From Chloroflexi bacterium RBG_16_57_11 (GTDB lineage Bacteria; Chloroflexota; Anaerolineae; Anaerolineales; UBA4823): a stretch of DNA of 5,757 nucleotides. The stretch covers positions 1 to 5,757 of the forward strand of contig MGNS01000047.1 in the NCBI GenBank assembly GCA_001795165.1, given 5' to 3'. The notes below the pieces were generated by a model. It did no database searches, was not told the DNA's origin, and was given only the letters and a program-made list of their open reading frames with translations. A program made the position numbers and the translations under genes. Positions 3,938 through 5,757 of this stretch are shown here, in pieces (within the stretch, counting starts at the first letter, position 1; the number at the start of each line of letters is the position of its first letter).

Positions 3938-5757
3938 AAATATCCTCCGACTGGTCCGCTGGGGGGTGGGCAAAATCGGCCTCGGGACGCTGGTTGGCTT
4001 CGGGCTGCTATTTATTTTATTTAGCAGCGTGGTCTGGTGGCTAAACCAGTTCTCCGGTCACCTCGCCAGCCCTTCGCTGGGCAACACCACGGTTATCGCT
4101 TTACTGATTGGCTGGATCCTGGCTCGTTCGCGGCTGCCCGGCTGGCTATCGGCGATCCTGGTCGCGTTGACGGGTCTGACCCTTATTGTGGTGCTGGTGG
4201 GAGAGCTTGTCAAGCCAATCGTGGCTCTGGCCCAATCGGCGATCTTGCTCGCCGGCAGTGTGCGTTTCTGGCAACCCGGCCAGCCGCTTCCCGAGGTTTC
4301 GCTGACGCGTTTGCTGTCGCAGGACCTGGTTCTGCGCCTGGCGGATCTGATGGAACGCCTCGCGATCTGGGGAGGCGGAGTGCTGGGTGGCACCTCTGGT
4401 TTTGACGCCCAGGCAACAGGTCTGGTGTGGGGTATGGTCCTGTGGGCCGTTGCAGCCTGGGCTGCCTGGGGTGTGCGCCGTCGAAGCCAGCCACTTCTTT
4501 CTGTGCTGCCTGCTATCGCCATCCTGTCTGCCAGCCTGGCCTTTGCCCGGGAGCAATTGCTCTACCTGGTCCTGCCTTTCAGCGCATTACTGGCACTGTT
4601 GGCCTGGAGCCAATACACCCGACGATCGCAAAGCTGGAATCGCCTGGCGGTGGATTACGCCACCGACATCCCTTTCGACCTGACTCTTTGGGCCGGGGCG
4701 ATCGTGGTCATCGTAGGCGGGCTGGCGATGGTGGCCGCGATCCCCTCTCCGCACCAGATGGTGCGCCTGACCCGCAGCCTATTGGTTACACGGAGCCAGA
4801 CTGCCGAGAGCCTCGGCCAATCGCTGGGGTTGTCGCCGGGCGCAGGCCAGGTCCGGCCGGTCGGGATAGGTGGCGTGCTGCCGCGCCAGCATCTGCTCGG
4901 CAGCGGGCCAGAGCTAAGCCAGCGCGTGATCTACCTGGTGCGGGTGCTCGAGCCATCCGGCAGTCTTACACCCCCCGATGATACAAATATACCGGCGGAG
5001 GGGAGCCCGTATTGGCAGGCTGTAACTTACGATGTGTACGATGGGCGCGGCTGGAGCACCAGCCCAACGATTGCCATTGCCTATGGCGGAGGGGAAGGTC
5101 CACCACTCCCTGCTCAACCCAAGGCATATTATTGGATCGATCAGGAGGTCCAGGCCGTGGGTGACCCTGGTCCGCAGGTAGTGCAGGCAGGCGATCTGGC
5201 CCGGCTGGACCAGCCATACAAGGTCGATTTTCGACAGACCCCTCCGGGTGAGCTGGACGCCTTTGGGGCGCGTCTGGATCGCCCAGCCTCCAGAGGCAGT
5301 TATCGCGCCATCTCTGGGTTGCTGGCGCCCAGCCAGGAGGAGCTGGCCGCGGCCGGCTACGATTACCCGCTGTGGATCGCTGACCGCTACCTGGTGCTGC
5401 CACCCGATCTGCCGGGGCGCGTGCCAGAGCTGGCGAGGCAAATCACTGCCGGGAAAGCAACGCCCTATGACCGCGCCCGGGCCATCGAGGCCTACCTGCG
5501 TCTGGTCCCCTATACGCTGGATGTACACGCCCCGCCGCCGGGCCGCGATGTGGCGGATTATTACTTGTTTGATCTGCGCCGCGGCTACTGTGACTATGCC
5601 GCTACGGCCATGGCGGTGCTGGCGCGCTCCGTTGGGCTGCCCTCGCGGCTGGTGGTGGGCTACGCTCCGGGGCGCTATGACCCCTCCACTGATCGGGTAG
5701 TGATCACGGAGGCAGAAGCGCATTCCTGGCCTGAGATATATTTTTCCGGTATCGGCT
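3930..5757 (+). CDS. TgpA-type membrane transglutaminase-like protein, 3' end outside the window
   Basis: From ATG 3930 the frame is open to the window end, 609 codons. The transglutaminase-like fold is a papain-type Cys-His-Asp hydrolase or transferase; membrane forms next to DUF58 are thought to act on extracytoplasmic proteins or envelope material, substrate unknown. About six or seven spans lie at roughly 15-38, 53-66, 72-92, 164-181, 188-206, 209-226 and 251-271. The outside part follows, with Y-W-Q-A-V-T-Y-D-V-Y-D-G-R-G-W (361-375), a common lead-in to this domain, and the core R-R-G-Y-C-D-Y-A-A-T-A-M-A-V-L-A-R (550-566) with nucleophile C554. P-S-R-L-V-V-G-Y (571-578) precedes E-A-H-S-W-P-E-I-Y-F with H598. 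The 44-residue Cys-His distance is normal; the Asp should follow just beyond the window, with a possible C-terminal span. GAGGGG at 3921-3926 is the ribosome-binding site. In-frame GTG 3852 and 3861 and TTG 3855 are less likely starts. Family call firm. Confidence 0.92.
   Translation, partial: MVENILRLVRWGVGKIGLGTLVGFGLLFILFSSVVWWLNQFSGHLASPSLGNTTVIALLIGWILARSRLPGWLSAILVALTGLTLIVVLVGELVKPIVALAQSAILLAGSVRFWQPGQPLPEVSLTRLLSQDLVLRLADLMERLAIWGGGVLGGTSGFDAQATGLVWGMVLWAVAAWAAWGVRRRSQPLLSVLPAIAILSASLAFAREQLLYLVLPFSALLALLAWSQYTRRSQSWNRLAVDYATDIPFDLTLWAGAIVVIVGGLAMVAAIPSPHQMVRLTRSLLVTRSQTAESLGQSLGLSPGAGQVRPVGIGGVLPRQHLLGSGPELSQRVIYLVRVLEPSGSLTPPDDTNIPAEGSPYWQAVTYDVYDGRGWSTSPTIAIAYGGGEGPPLPAQPKAYYWIDQEVQAVGDPGPQVVQAGDLARLDQPYKVDFRQTPPGELDAFGARLDRPASRGSYRAISGLLAPSQEELAAAGYDYPLWIADRYLVLPPDLPGRVPELARQITAGKATPYDRARAIEAYLRLVPYTLDVHAPPPGRDVADYYLFDLRRGYCDYAATAMAVLARSVGLPSRLVVGYAPGRYDPSTDRVVITEAEAHSWPEIYFSGIG

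Noticed and set aside
4914..5723. Long minus-strand open frame (269 codons)
   Set aside because: It lies opposite the transglutaminase frame, which has clear catalytic motifs; its translation has no recognisable domain. It is an antisense shadow of GC-rich coding DNA.

Overview
The window looks like chromosomal DNA of a GC-rich environmental bacterium, most likely Chloroflexota (Anaerolineae-like). That guess rests on the style of the proteins: a DUF58/transglutaminase pair and short single-span membrane proteins with conserved extracellular tails. It is inference, since no ribosomal or marker gene is present. I see no tRNA, rRNA, CRISPR array, IS element or prophage.

Layout. (1) 1-851, plus strand: the end of a DinB-superfamily gene, cut by the window start, followed after one base by a small two- to three-span membrane protein. 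(2) 852-899: a short gap between convergent genes with two tandem hairpins. (3) 900-2055, minus strand: two genes for proteins with one N-terminal membrane anchor and a small outside domain. The upstream one (2055-1518) is split by a one-base shift at a C6A5 run. (4) 2056-2531: no intact gene. It holds a promoter-like and ribosome-binding signal on the minus strand. On the plus strand it holds a decayed DUF559 (VSR/PD-(D/E)XK-like) gene with two in-frame TAA codons and no C-terminus, which ends in a 20-base G-rich tract that fits a G-quadruplex. (5) 2532-5757, plus strand: an intact DUF58 gene and a long transglutaminase-like membrane protein running off the window end. A 31-codon ORF with its own strong Shine-Dalgarno sequence bridges the two.

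How the genes work together. DUF58 proteins and TgpA-type membrane transglutaminases commonly sit in a MoxR-DUF58-transglutaminase cluster, thought to act at the cell envelope. Here the MoxR ATPase gene is not directly upstream; its usual place is taken by the DUF559 remnant. The transglutaminase has the expected Cys and His, and its third catalytic residue lies beyond the window. The region from about 1400 to 2500 is visibly AT-richer than its flanks and holds the broken genes, so it looks like an accessory segment in decay.

No complete new multi-gene system is evident. The best leads are the G-quadruplex-capable tract that also serves as the DUF58 ribosome-binding site, the 31-codon bridge ORF, and the split membrane protein, which is either a frameshift (real or assembly error) or a +1 recoding site.
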